Shown here in pieces: positions 1-9,880 of a stretch of DNA of 64,000 nucleotides. The position numbers were made by a program, and so were the translations under genes. The notes beneath the pieces were generated by a model. The model did not search any database. It had not been told where the DNA came from and was given only the letters and a program-made list of their open reading frames with translations. Within the stretch, counting starts at the first letter, position 1, and the number at the start of each line of letters is the position of its first letter. Source of the stretch: Andrena cerasifolii (lineage: Eukaryota > Arthropoda > Insecta > Hymenoptera > Andrenidae); assembly GCF_050908995.1 (NCBI RefSeq), contig NC_135124.1, forward strand, positions 2,728,001 to 2,792,000. Reading direction: 5' to 3'.

Positions 1-201
1 TCTGAAACGCATGCAACATTTAAATTCTAATACGTGGATAACAGTACTAACATGTTGACACCTTACTTTTATGTTTATTTGATGAAAAATAGCAGTGGGG
101 GCGTAACTATGGAACCAGTGTGCCAGGTGGAATATAACTGAAAAATAAAATTAATAAATATATTACATTTTACACCACTAGACAGTACATTTAATATATA
201 T
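1..201. other. AT-rich stretch, no gene seen
   Basis: Low-complexity AT-rich sequence. No open frame, splice pattern or repeat that I recognise. Confidence 0.5.
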
Positions 202-420
202 ATGTACATACAGCCGGCTCATTCGATTGTGGCCGCGCCCCTTCGATTAGTGATCGACTTCACATGGTTGGCTCTTTTTGGCCAAGATTTCTACAATATT
301 TCGCGAACATTGCCACGCCATAGATTCCCGTCTAGAACATTTTTATTTCCAGGAAACATTACTGTGTGGGAATTATCTATATTCGTACGGCGCGTACGAG
401 GTATTCGCCACGACTAGGAA
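202..420. repeat. Diverged copy of a dispersed repeat (family R)
   Basis: The stretch with GGTTGGCT, then CATTGCCACGCCA, CCCGTCTAGAACA and ACTGTGTGGG matches, with many differences, the blocks at 42545-42700 (same orientation) and at 1906-2070 and 44228-44357 (opposite orientation). Family R is therefore present at least four times in the window. The short open frames here are by-products of the repeat. Confidence 0.6.
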
Positions 421-452
421 GGCACTACAGAAGTCCGAAACTCGCTGATGTG

Positions 453-460
<8 letters not shown>

Positions 461-518
<58 letters not shown>

Positions 519-546
519 ATGCGTGCGAGCGTGCGTGTGTGTGTGT
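461..546. repeat. Compound microsatellite (TG)n(TGCG)n
   Basis: A run of alternating TG turns into TGCG tetramers and back to TG. Cys/Val/Arg-rich and Thr/His-rich open frames on both strands here are translation of the repeat, not genes. Confidence 0.97.
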
Positions 547-1034
547 AGTTGAAATAATGAGTCCAGTAACAACGCTTCTGAACGTTTCTGCACCTAGCTT
601 CGTCGATATTAATTTATTTCCAGCAGCATGGACACAAGGCGAAGTAGACAATTATTAAGGGTTATCAATTTCAATTTTTTGAATGTGTGTAAATCTGACT
701 TCTCTTGTGTGTTCAGTACGGGTAAATTTGTGTTCTTCTTTGAATTTTTTCACACGTTTTAGTACCAGAGATCTGATATTGTTTTTTTTTTATGGTGTGA
801 TTCTGTGATTTGTGTGATTTCTGCGCATGTGTGTCTCGATAACAGAATTGCCTACAGTGGATATAATAGAAACAATGAATTTTACCGATGATGAAATGAT
901 AAAGAACAGATAAATTTTGTCGCGGCTTCTCTGAGGTGAGTGACCTTGTGCGACAGTGATTTTGAATACCACTGATCGACACCTCCCCTGACTTGCTCCA
1001 CTTGCACCGCTACGCACGTTTTGTCTGATTTTAG

Positions 1035-1165
1035 GCATATATTTAAACGCTTATAACTAACAACCGAAGCCTCAATCACAATATTGTTATTCTTAATTTT
1101 CGTCTTATTCTGATGTCTAGAATCACCCTTTAAATTTATTCCCATGTGTAGCCGAACACCCTGTA
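1035..1165 (-). repeat. Terminal fragment of the ACAGGGTG-ended repeat family (M1)
   Basis: It shares 'CGCTTATAACTAACAA', 'GAAGCCTCAA', 'TTTTCGTCTTAT' and a terminal 'CACCCTGTAT' with 45805-45937, and more distantly with 60380-60600 and 8787-9000. The terminus CAGGGTG next to TA suggests a TA-targeting DNA transposon or its MITE. Confidence 0.7.
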
Positions 1166-1490
1166 TATATCTTCAACAAGCTCACTGTTTAACCCTTTTG
1201 CAACGGCGCCCCGTTCCGCGGAAGTCCGGTCTGATCAAGCGAGTGGTTTGATTGGAAATGAAACAGTGGATCACTGGACCAGACTAATGTATACCCAGCT
1301 TAATCGGCGTTCGTCTGTGCGGGTTGGTTCGTGGATGCTGTATATATCCGGAGTTAAAAGCGAAAGGTTTAAAAGGGCGGTCTTGACGTCAAATTGTGCA
1401 AGTTGCGTGTCAAACGTTCCTCCAATTATCAATATTGCACTAATAGATGCAAACTTGACCACTAGACTGAAAGCCTCCCCATAATCTACA

Positions 1491-1591
1491 AGGAAGAGGG
1501 AGAGGTAGAGAGAGAAGGGGAGGGGGAGGGAGAGAGAGAGAGGGAGAGGGTCTGGGTTAGGGAGAGGGAGAGGGAGAGGGAGAGGGAGAGG
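1491..1591. repeat. (GGGAGA)n purine-rich satellite
   Basis: About 100 bases of G/A only, apart from one TCTGGGTTAG interruption, with a hexamer GGGAGA unit clearest in the second half. Confidence 0.95.
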
Positions 1592-1905
1592 AATGCAAGC
1601 AAAGCGTCAGATATTATAAACTTGTGATTTCTGTTAAATAAATTCCCGAAGATGGTTTTGAAAAACGGACAGTTACAATAGAGTACCCCGTTAAAGACGT
1701 CTTTTAAACGCCTATTCAGTCCTACTCCAGGCGTCTAAAACACGGGGGGAACAGAAGATGTTATTACGTGCTGGTTTAAAATGTACAACAATTTACCGAA
1801 CGGAGTGAAACGGTAAGGAAGAGTACAAAATTTTGAGAGAATGCTCGTGTCGCACATTAACAGTAGAGAGCGAGGAGGTGTACAGCACAGTCAGCAGCGA
1901 CGAAT

Positions 1906-2070
1906 TAGGGAACCACGGGAACCTGTGCCTTGGCAGTGCCCTAAAGCATATTCATGAAATACTGTAGAATGTTAACGACGACAAAAGGCCAACCATGGTA
2001 AGCTATTCCACAATCGAATCTCGATTGGCCACAATCGTTTGAGCCGTGTGTACAACAGCGGGCGAAGATT
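1906..2070. repeat. Copy of dispersed repeat family R
   Basis: CGGGAACCTGTGCCTTGGCAG, CATGAAATACTGTAGAATG and GCCAACCATGGTAAGCTAT match 44270-44390 in the same orientation. No coding content. Confidence 0.75.
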
Positions 2071-2184
2071 GTCTCGAACAACTCGCACTCACATAGTGAG
2101 AGAAGCACGAAGTGCGGCATTCCCATCTATGGTATGGTATTCTGTGACGCGGATCACTGCGCCACGCGCATGTGACTGTTTAGG

Positions 2185-2375
2185 GAAGATGACGCAAAGC
2201 TCGGCGTAGAGGGCGCCACTAGCGCATGTACATTCTGCGGGTTTGCATGAGTGCGCATGTGTGAATGGTTTACGCGCGAATTTTTTATTTGTGGAATGTA
2301 TGAAGTGGATAGTTTCATAATGTTTTACAACACATCGATGACAAATGGCACGTGTGCTGGTGTCGTCACGGGTGA
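2185..2375. repeat. Dispersed repeat, second copy inverted at 4796-4965
   Basis: GACGCAAAGCTCGGCG, TGCATGAGTGCGCATG, GAATGATT/GAATGGTTT-ACGCGCGAA and the GTGGAATGTA block recur in reverse complement at 4796-4965. The open frames here are not protein-like. Confidence 0.75.
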
Positions 2376-2399
2376 GAAGAAATTGCAATCATCTTCCCC

Positions 2400-3095
2400 A
2401 TTTCTAACTTCTGCTGTAACAAAAATTCTTCGAGATTTACCCTGATAATAATGCTAATACGAAAATTATACTAATGCTAATACAATTCGATTCTTTACCG
2501 TAATAAAATAATAGTTTTTTTCTGAATATTGAATAGTTGCATAAAATATGCGGAGGCATTGGGAAATACTGTGAGAACGCCATCTACTAAAGTAAGCTCT
2601 GTAATCGGGTCAATCGCATTAGAGGACTGGTGTGACACAAGTATTGAAATAGTGTAATAATGTTTTTGTCATTAAATAGGCTGTTAAATTCTACAAAATC
2701 GATCATCAAATAGTCGAAATTCCCAATACTGCCAATTACATGTGACAGCTAACCCGATTAGACTGCTTTAATTTTCGCCACCAGATTGCGTAGCGGAAAT
2801 AAGAAAATGCCAATACAAACGCAATTTTTGTAAAATAAAATAACTAAAAAATGGAAGAAAAGAAATTTAGTTCACTTATAATGTATTTTCCAAACCTTTT
2901 GTAAACATTTATATTGTTTTTACATAGGAAATACGTATATTCTGTATGTACGTTTATCTATTGTTAGTATTTTGCATATAAACATAAACATATTTTATAT
3001 TACATACACCATCTAAAAACGACTATGCAACATATTCTGCGTGCTGTAAAAGGCATTCCGTAGTGCTATTTATTTCTAGTTTATAAATATCGTTT
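2400..3095. other. AT-rich intergenic stretch, nothing recognised
   Basis: No open frame of note, no recognisable repeat and no splice-bounded open segment. It lies downstream of the SAXO-like gene on the minus strand. Confidence 0.5.
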
Positions 3096-3097
3096 AT

Positions 3098-3960
3098 AAT
3101 AATAATAATAAATGTTTATTCAACTTCACAGCCAAGAATTGGACTTGGTTTACAATTTCCTACTTCACTTACAAGCTATCTTACCCATTCATCTTTCTCT
3201 AACACTCTCTTCCTCATAAATAATTTCTATACAATATAACTCTTTATGACGCTAGTTCTGACTAGGCTATATCAGTCTTAAGTTGACCCATTGCCTCTTT
3301 CTTGGCTATCTCCTCTTTTGTTGCCTTTCTCATGCCGCCCTCTTTATTCTTTTCTTCTTGTTTGTAATTTTTCTAACCAGTCTATCGTCTTTGTGTCTCT
3401 TTTTCCGCTTATCACGTCTTCTAGATTGCGCTTACTTTCTATTTCCCTACATTCCCTAATTAAGTGCTTTAGGTTTCCAAATTCATCCCCACATAGGTCA
3501 CAGCGTCTTCCCTCTCATTTCCAGTCCCCCCCCCCTCCATTTCCCTGTGTCTTCCCTTTGCGATACACCTGTGAGTTTTCTGCTATACTGACCGTCCCTT
3601 TTCCTCAATGTTTCCAAAGTCGTTCTTCCTCGTTTCCTCATTTCCTTTATTGGCGTTTCGCTATATTTTTCTTCCTGACTCCCTGCCGCCTTCCCCTCAC
3701 CCGCTATCCTCCCTTCTTTTCCGTTCCTTCCTAACCTCGAACACCTATCACCCTACCTTACCGACCTATCGTTCCCGCCCGTTCCTTACATCCTAACCTC
3801 ACCATCCCTGCCACAGGTTTCTTGTCTCTAATATCTCTACCTCTTCGGCTTCCCTTCAACATTTATTACCTCGCACTCTGCTGCTCCTACTCCAATCTTG
3901 TAAATTAACTCTTATAACTCTATCCTCGCACTCTCACTTCAGCCGCTCACTCACACGTAC
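3098..3960 (-). pseudogene. LINE 3' end (I/Jockey-like ORF2 C-terminus and 3' tail)
   Basis: On the minus strand around 3500-3410 the frame reads CDLCGDEFGNLKHLIREC, a C-x2-C-x8-H-x4-C knuckle. This is typical of the end of ORF2 in I, R1 and Jockey-type non-LTR retrotransposons. It is followed by a purine-rich 3' region and a terminal TAA/ATT triplet run at about 3097-3112, where I-clade elements usually end. Stops interrupt the frame on both sides, so this is a dead 5'-truncated fragment. The long plus-strand open frame through 3291-3734 is only the pyrimidine-rich complement. The assignment to a LINE is fairly firm; the exact clade is inferred. Confidence 0.65.
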
Positions 3961-4242
3961 TCTAACCAAGTTCAATATCGTTCATAATAGTATATTCGAA
4001 TTAGTATGATTTTTGCAAAACACATGTTATATTTAATCAGAAAAAATCTTTAAAAATAGCTGAATTTTTCGGCTGATCCCAGTAGAATGACCCCTTAAGC
4101 GGTATAGAAACATATGTTTGGAAAGTGTCTAATTTTACATACCTACTTAATTTTCCTTAATTTATGTTTGTATTTTGAAAATATGAAGTATTTTGTTTGT
4201 TTTGTATTTTAAGATGTATAAAATAAGTATTGCTGAAATGGG
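3961..4242. other. No gene recognised
   Basis: AT-rich. It contains TGACCCCTTAAG near 4089, a short motif (CCCCTTAA) recurring near 15390, 32975 and 36391 that often marks repeat termini in this window. Confidence 0.4.
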
Positions 4243-5318
4243 TACATTAATCCGCCGGCGATCGCTCGTGTGTACTCAGTACACGGAGGTCAGTTTTTGG
4301 CTGAAAAAACCGTTTTACCGTGATACATTCTTCTCCGCACCCCTATGTATTCTTCCAGCGGACAGTTTTGCATCATGATACGTACTTGATAGGTTCAAAT
4401 TCAGTTTGGAAGTGTCTCTGATTGAATGGAAACGAAAGTATGCCGCATATCCTACCGGGCAGCGAGCGCGCCCCTGTACTCATAAGTTTCCCAGATGTCC
4501 GCCTCCGATTGCTTTGGTCTTTACATATGTTTTAGAGGACAGAGAAATAAGAAACAGGTGTCTTTTTGTTTTGGCCTGTTTGCATGTTTAGTGGGTGAAA
4601 CCACCCATCAAATTTCATAAAAATTTGAAAAGCCAAACCAATCAGAGACGAATACCTGAAAACTCTATAGCTTTGAGGTGTGGTGTCACCCCCAAAACAT
4701 ACAAACAGGCCAAAATAAAAGGACACCTTTTCTTATTTTTCTGTCGTCTAAAACATATCCAAAAACCAACGCAATGAGGAAGATGGCTGCAACTCTTTCC
4801 CACCCGTGATGCCACCAGCACACGTGTAAAACATTATGTAACTACCCACTTCGTACATTCCACAAATGAAAAATTCGCGCGCAAATCATTCACGCATGCG
4901 CACTCATGCAAAACTACAATACATGCGCTCGTGGCGCCCCCTGCGCCGAGCTTTGCGTTTTCTTCCCCATTGGAGACGAACACCTGAAAATCTTTTAACT
5001 TTGTGGGGTGGTTTCACCCTTTAAATATGAATATCTTATTTTTCGGTCCTTTAAAACATACCCAAAATTAAAAGCAATCATAGGCGGACACCTGGGGACA
5101 TCTTTCGCTTTGATTCAATCAGAGACACTTCCAAACTGAATTTGAACCTGACAAGTACGTATCATGATGCAAAAATGTCCGCTGGAAGAATACATAGGGA
5201 TGCTGGGTACAATATATCACGGTACAACGGTTTTTTCAGCCGAAACAGACCCCCGTGTACGGAGTACACGGCGCGACCGTTCGTGTAAAACTTTTAGGCG
5301 CGACCACCGGCGGGTTAA
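4243..5318. mobile_element. Foldback (long inverted-repeat) element with nested repeats
   Basis: The left arm (about 4243-4440: GCCGGCGATCG, GTGTACTCAGTACACGG, AAACCGTTTTACCGTGATACA, TTTGCATCATGATACGTAC, AAACTGAATTT region) is repeated in reverse complement at about 5090-5318. Between the arms are further internal inverted pieces (4500-4780 against 4975-5085) and a copy of the 2185-2375 repeat (4796-4965). No transposase is visible, so it is non-autonomous. Its right edge lies about 25 bases from the last open codons of the SAXO-like gene. Confidence 0.8.
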
Positions 5319-5387
5319 GAAATTAAATGTATACACTAATCCTGTTAATTGCAACGTATAAACAGAGTAAATAAAACTAGGGTAAAC

Positions 5388-5679
5388 CTTATGTTGTATG
5401 TAGTATTATCTTCCATTGGAATGGTGGGAGAATAATAATCCGGTTTTTCAGCCCACGGATGTGTGATTGGATCTGGAGATTCGACAGGTTGATAACTTAG
5501 TTGCATGATGGTTTCCGATTCCATTGGAATATTCGATGAATTATACGTGCGTACTGGGGCGTATTTTGGAACAGAAGTCAATGATTTGCAATCGTTTTGT
5601 AGATAGGAAAGTCTGTGAGTAGTACAACCTATAATTGAAAATTCACCGTCATATAGTAACTCTGAAACCATCGCGGGAT
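5388..5679 (-). CDS. SAXO-like gene, most 3' recognised exon
   Basis: The frame reads GEFSIIGCTTHRLSYLQ, then NIPMESETIMQLSYQP, then IPMEDNTTYNI: three Mn-type repeats, the first two diverged. Two acceptors are possible. One is at 5680-5681 (ACTAAG|ATCCC), which restores frame with a phase-1 donor of the 7.9-kb exon and gives Tyr at the junction. The other is a stronger-looking TTTCAG at 5662, which would create a TAG codon with that donor. The 3' boundary is also uncertain: a weak donor AAG|GTTTAC at 5387, or readthrough of 14 more codons (FTLVLFTLFIRCN) to TAA at 5345. The readthrough tail does not resemble the family, so either a further exon exists or the foldback element directly downstream has replaced the original 3' end. 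Confidence 0.8.
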
Positions 5680-5689
5680 CTTAGTCTTA

Positions 5690-6060
5690 TATTTTGTATA
5701 ATACTTTTTATATTTTTATGGTTCATTGCCAGGGCATGTAGTAATATTTTTATAATAAGTACTTTTTGGGCTTATAATAGGTGTTTATTATGTAAAGAAA
5801 AGGAACAAGTAAATAAAGTTATACTTATTAAAAATAACACGCAGCATGAACTTCTTGATTTAATAATTAAATACGCTAATTATAATTAGAGTAGTAAGTC
5901 GAACGCCGCTTCTGATTGTGAAATTACATATAGGTACCTACTAAAGTATTAAAGAAGTAATTCATGTCATCATTTATTTACCTTGTTTGTTCTGATCTGT
6001 CTGTTACGCATTTTTAATTACATATTCAACATATCTTACTGTTCAAAACAGAATTATTAT
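5690..6060. other. Intronic AT-rich sequence
   Basis: Part of the intron between the 7.9-kb and 5.6-kb exons. No repeat or open frame that I can support. Confidence 0.4.
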
Positions 6061-6440
6061 ATCCTTCGAAATAAAAAAAAATATCGTCTACAAAGACCAT
6101 TTTGAATGGAGCATGGAGCAATAAGAAACAACATTCCGTAGCCCTGTAAACTGCAGAGGTAGAGTTGATCGCGGCCTCTAGGAGACGCTCGCGAGCCCCC
6201 TGCTTCTTGTTTGGCAAGCCGCCCCGGAATTTGCATCTACGCGTGCAGGCAGGCACTTCCGGTGTAGCTGCCGATGCAGAGAGGTCGGTGGTGACTTCGC
6301 TCCTCATATTTTGTGAATTTCTGGACCTATATAGTTCATCAAATTGAGTGCAGTGATTGTGTATTAATAGTGAGCGGACCGCCTTCAGTGGAGTTTATCT
6401 CTTTTTTCGCCCGGATGCGTGTTGAATCCCTTCTACACTC

Positions 6441-7750
6441 GTGTTTGAGGCCGGAATGTCGGGGACGACTGGGCAAGGCGAGAAGCGTCTCTTTTCGCCC
6501 ACAGACGAAAATAAAAAAAATGAAAGAAATAATTCGATTACAAGACGCAGGTGCCCAAAAAATCGGAAGACTCAACTGACCCCGCTAGATCGGTTGCATA
6601 AGGACTTCTTAAAAGAATTCGGTGCCCCCCAGAAATCTAAGGTTAAACCTAACCTCAATCTTGCTCGAAAATGCGGTATCGGGACGCCGCCAGAAGAAAG
6701 CCCGGGAGGCTCGGGTACTTCTCAACTCAAGAAGTTGCCGATAGATGGATGGGAGCTTCCTAAGAAGACAAACAAAATGGCCATGACCCAAGGGAAAGCA
6801 CATTTGGTTGACAGTGAAACGAACCACTTCTTACCGCTTTCTGGAGAAAACGATATAGACCTTGATGGAGAAGAAAAGGATACTTCCCGTCCTGATCCAT
6901 CCCTAAAAAGGAAGATTCTGAAACCTCCACCCATAAACATTTTAATGTCCACAGTGAACGAGATTATCACGATCATAACATCACTGAGCATCCCCAAATC
7001 GGCTTTCCTAATCAAGAAAACCGATATAGGGGGACACACGATATATATAAATAGTATTGAGCAATACGCAATCATTTGCACCAAACTAACCGATTTAAAA
7101 ATACAATACTACACCTATACGCCGAAGCACTTGAAGCTCAAATCTATATTGCTTAAGGGCATCAGAGGATCTTTCGAAGCAACGAAGTCAAACAAGAGAT
7201 CTCGGATCTAAATATCCCTGGTGCCGAAATCATCAACCTCTCAAAATTTATTTTCGATAAATCACAACCTAACAAGCATCACTTTCTACTGCAACTTTCA
7301 AGTGAGAGCAAAACCACACAATTATTAAAAATAAAGGCAATCGCATACCAAAAAGTTAGATGGGAGCATCTGAAAAGCCTGATCTATTCCAATGCAAGAA
7401 TTGCCAGCGTCCGGAACTGTCACCTCCCATTTAGATGCGTCAAGTGTGCCCAAACACACACACCGAATGCTTGTAGCATCAACTCACAAGAGGACAGACC
7501 AGCACTCAAAGCCTCCAAATACAACACTAAACTACAAAAAAATTAATAGGATTTCACAATCAGTCAGGGAGAATTTGCCTTTTGCCCAGGCAGTAAACTA
7601 CGTTAAGCCGCATGCACAACCCTACATAGGACCAACCTCGCTGCCACCACTGCCTAGAGGAGCCCCCCTACCCTCCACATCATTGGGAAATTTCCCTCAG
7701 CGAGATGACAACGTATATAATATTGTTAGTATAAAATATAACAACAGTAC
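6441..7750 (+). pseudogene. LINE ORF1 (Jockey-like gag protein), frameshifted
   Basis: An open frame from 6441 (or the ATG at 6456, MSGTTGQGEKRL) is basic and Pro-rich, then enters a conserved region with PPPINI and YYTYTPKHLKLKSILLKGI. After 7190 the same protein continues in another frame (VKQEISDLNIPGAEI, HHFLLQLSSESKTTQLL, KVRWEHLK) and in two frames gives zinc-knuckle pieces (QCKNCQR; CVKCAQTHTPNAC). This layout is that of ORF1 of insect Jockey-type LINEs, with a PRE_C2HC-like region followed by CCHC knuckles; ORF1 is thought to be an RNA-binding protein of the retrotransposition complex. At least two frameshifts make it inactive. No ORF2 follows, because the open region runs straight into a SAXO exon on the other strand at 7755. 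Confidence 0.75.
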
Positions 7751-7754
7751 ATAC

Positions 7755-7944
7755 ACTCCATAGGTGACGATGCAGGGATAATACTATCATCTCGTCGAGA
7801 ATCCGGTCGTGTAGGTAGGCATTTCCAGGTATAGTCATGCTTTTGTGTAGTGACATCCTGCATAGGTCCTTTACCTAGCATTTGCTTGTTACAGGGGGTT
7901 ATTGGTGGCTCCGGTTTCACACACCAATTTCCTAGGAAACTCAT
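7755..7944 (-). CDS. SAXO-like gene exon (TTQKHDYTWK block, copy 2)
   Basis: The acceptor TACTTCAG is followed by ATG AGT TTC (phase 0). The frame reads LGNWCVKPEPPITPC, then KGPMQDVTTQKHDYTWK and SRRDDSIIPASSPME. It is 190 nt long with a GTATGT donor in phase 1. The exon at 18033-18222 has the same sequence layout and, with its GTAAGA donor, the same length and phase, so the two exons are diverged duplicates. The preceding exon ends in phase 0 (TINR). The first 3' bases of this exon overlap the end of the opposite-strand LINE ORF1 open frame. Confidence 0.85.
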
Positions 7945-8209
7945 CTGAAGTAAACATATGAATTATGTATATCAATATGAATTTGAAGCCTTAATAGTTG
8001 AAAAATATTATGTAACGCTTAACTATAACGCTAATTCCCAAATATAATATAGAGTTCAAGATTTTCTTCTCATGAAAGAATTGTTGAATGCAGTTACTTA
8101 CTTTAGAGCAGCCCTGCTTTAGAGTAATTATGGTCATGACGGAATACAGTGCAATTACTTGTACGATTACATAATAATACTAGACTAATCATAGATAGTT
8201 CCTATACAT

Positions 8210-8655
8210 TGACACAATTACAAGCCATGGCTGTCCAGACTACACTTGTTAACTCTTGGAAACAGAAGATTCATATCCGACTTGACCTTTTTACTTAATG
8301 TCATAAATAGCCGAATAAATTGCCAGCCCATACTAAAACAACTCAATTTCAATGCGATCACTAAGAGCCTAAGGCATCGTAATCTCCTTAACATAAAAAG
8401 TCATCGAACCCTCTATGGCAAACATAATTGCATGGATCGCATATGTAGCATTGCTAATTCTTATTACGACCAACTTGACTTTTTCTCCGATTCAATAGAT
8501 ACGACCCGTACAAAGCTTTTATGTATGTTGCATTGAATGTCTCATATTGTATATTCATGCTTTTATTTTTTCCTTTTCCTTCTCATTTTATAATTAATTG
8601 TACCAAAGGGTCGTCTAACCTGTCTATTGTAATTAAAAATTAAAAAAAAAAATAC
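8210..8655 (+). pseudogene. LINE ORF2 C-terminal fragment with poly-A tail
   Basis: The frame LGNRRFISDLTFLLNVINSR, then NFNAITKSLRHRNLL, HRTLYGKHNC and FFSDSIDTTRTKL is the extreme C-terminus of a Jockey/CR1-like ORF2, downstream of the reverse transcriptase. It is followed by a short 3' UTR and an A-rich tail at 8637-8653. This is a 5'-truncated insertion in the intron of the SAXO-like gene, opposite in strand to it. It may belong to the same LINE family as the ORF1 at 6.4-7.7 kb (inference). Confidence 0.75.
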
Positions 8656-8786
8656 TGGCGATAATGTTCTAAAATTCCGAGATAAATCAAAACATGAGTT
8701 CTTCATATCAACTGAAATTAATAAGTCCCTCACGGTTTTACAATTCGAGTCTTGGTCTTCGAAATATAACTGACTAAATCATATAC

Positions 8787-9000
8787 AGGGTGTTCCTCTA
8801 TCTATAGTCAATACTCTAGGCGGCGATTCTACACGCGGAAACAAGACGAAAATCAGGAGTGATGGAATTACGATATAGGCTTCGTTTTCGAGAAAATTGA
8901 CTTTGAATTTCGGCTAAATACGCGTGCATTGAAGTATAGTTTTAGGCGCTTGAGGGGTACGCGTAGGTAAGCGGAATGTCCTACGGATAGTTTAACGCGT
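8787..9000 (+). repeat. M1 repeat copy with TA-CAGGGTG terminus
   Basis: It begins TATACAGGGTGTTC and runs through GGCGATTCTA, AAGACGAAAAT, GCTTCGTTTTCGAGAAAATTG and GGTAAGCGGAATGTCC. The same blocks occur in reverse complement at 60380-60600. No second terminus could be located nearby. Confidence 0.75.
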
Positions 9001-9880
9001 TCCCCTTATCTCCGCGGGCCCCTCAGGTGCCAAAAACTGTACTTCGGTGTACGCGTATTTAGCTAATAAATCAATAATAATTTATTGATAAATGTCGCAA
9101 ATATCAAAATGTTGTGGATATTTTGATATATCTATAATATCGTTAAGGTATCGTTGAGGCGAATAGAAGCGGCTGAGATAGAATGCAACGCATTAATTGT
9201 AATAAAGTCATTCAGAATCTATTTATTTTTATTTGAACATATTCCAGGCAACATATTAGTGTATTTTAGGTGTTATTTTGTTCTTCTGTCTGAAAGAATT
9301 TGTATATTTATATGCATGATAGCAAAATATACCCGCGCTTCGCTTCGGGCCTAAGAAATATTAAGAACTCCACGGAAACAAATTTCACCACCCCCTTAGA
9401 GGTTGATTAGGGCAAAATCCTGAAATTGATTTTTAGGCATTTGTGTGGGTAAGCTTTGTATGTAAAAACCAAGTTGATATTTAATCGGGCCTAAGAGATA
9501 TTGAGAAAATTGGTGGGCTGGCGCATGCGCAGTGAGTCACTATTTGTTATTTTCTGTTTTATTCGCATATTACATAATATTTTGTCTTGCGTTTTTGTCA
9601 ATACTTCTATTTAATCATTCCTAACGTCTCTATAATATGTATTTCTTTAATATTCGCTTAAATCATAAATTATATATAAAAGTATTTACAATGGGTCTGC
9701 GCGATAATACAGGATGGTTTCGTGGTAATGTAGAACAGTTCTAATTTACCGACTATCGACTTTATTCGGTTTGAGTCCCCGTCGGACGTTACACTAGTGT
9801 ATTGAAGTCCAAACCAAAAGTTCACCTTATGTACGTTTCCTGTATTTTCTCTACTTTTTCTGCTTCTGTCTTTCCTCAAA
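9001..9880. other. Intronic stretch, no gene recognised
   Basis: AT-rich, with a short 'CCCGCGCTTCGCTTCGGGC' palindrome at 9331-9350 and the phrase GGGCCTAAGA(A/G)ATATT repeated at 9346 and 9485. It may be a decayed repeat. No open frame matches a family. Confidence 0.4.

Noticed and set aside
366..658. Cys/Val/Arg-rich and Thr/His-rich open frames on both strands
   Set aside because: They are translations of the (TG)n(TGCG)n microsatellite.
3291..3796. Long plus-strand open frame rich in Pro, Ser, Leu and Phe
   Set aside because: It is the pyrimidine-rich complement of a decayed LINE 3' region; the zinc-knuckle frame is on the other strand.
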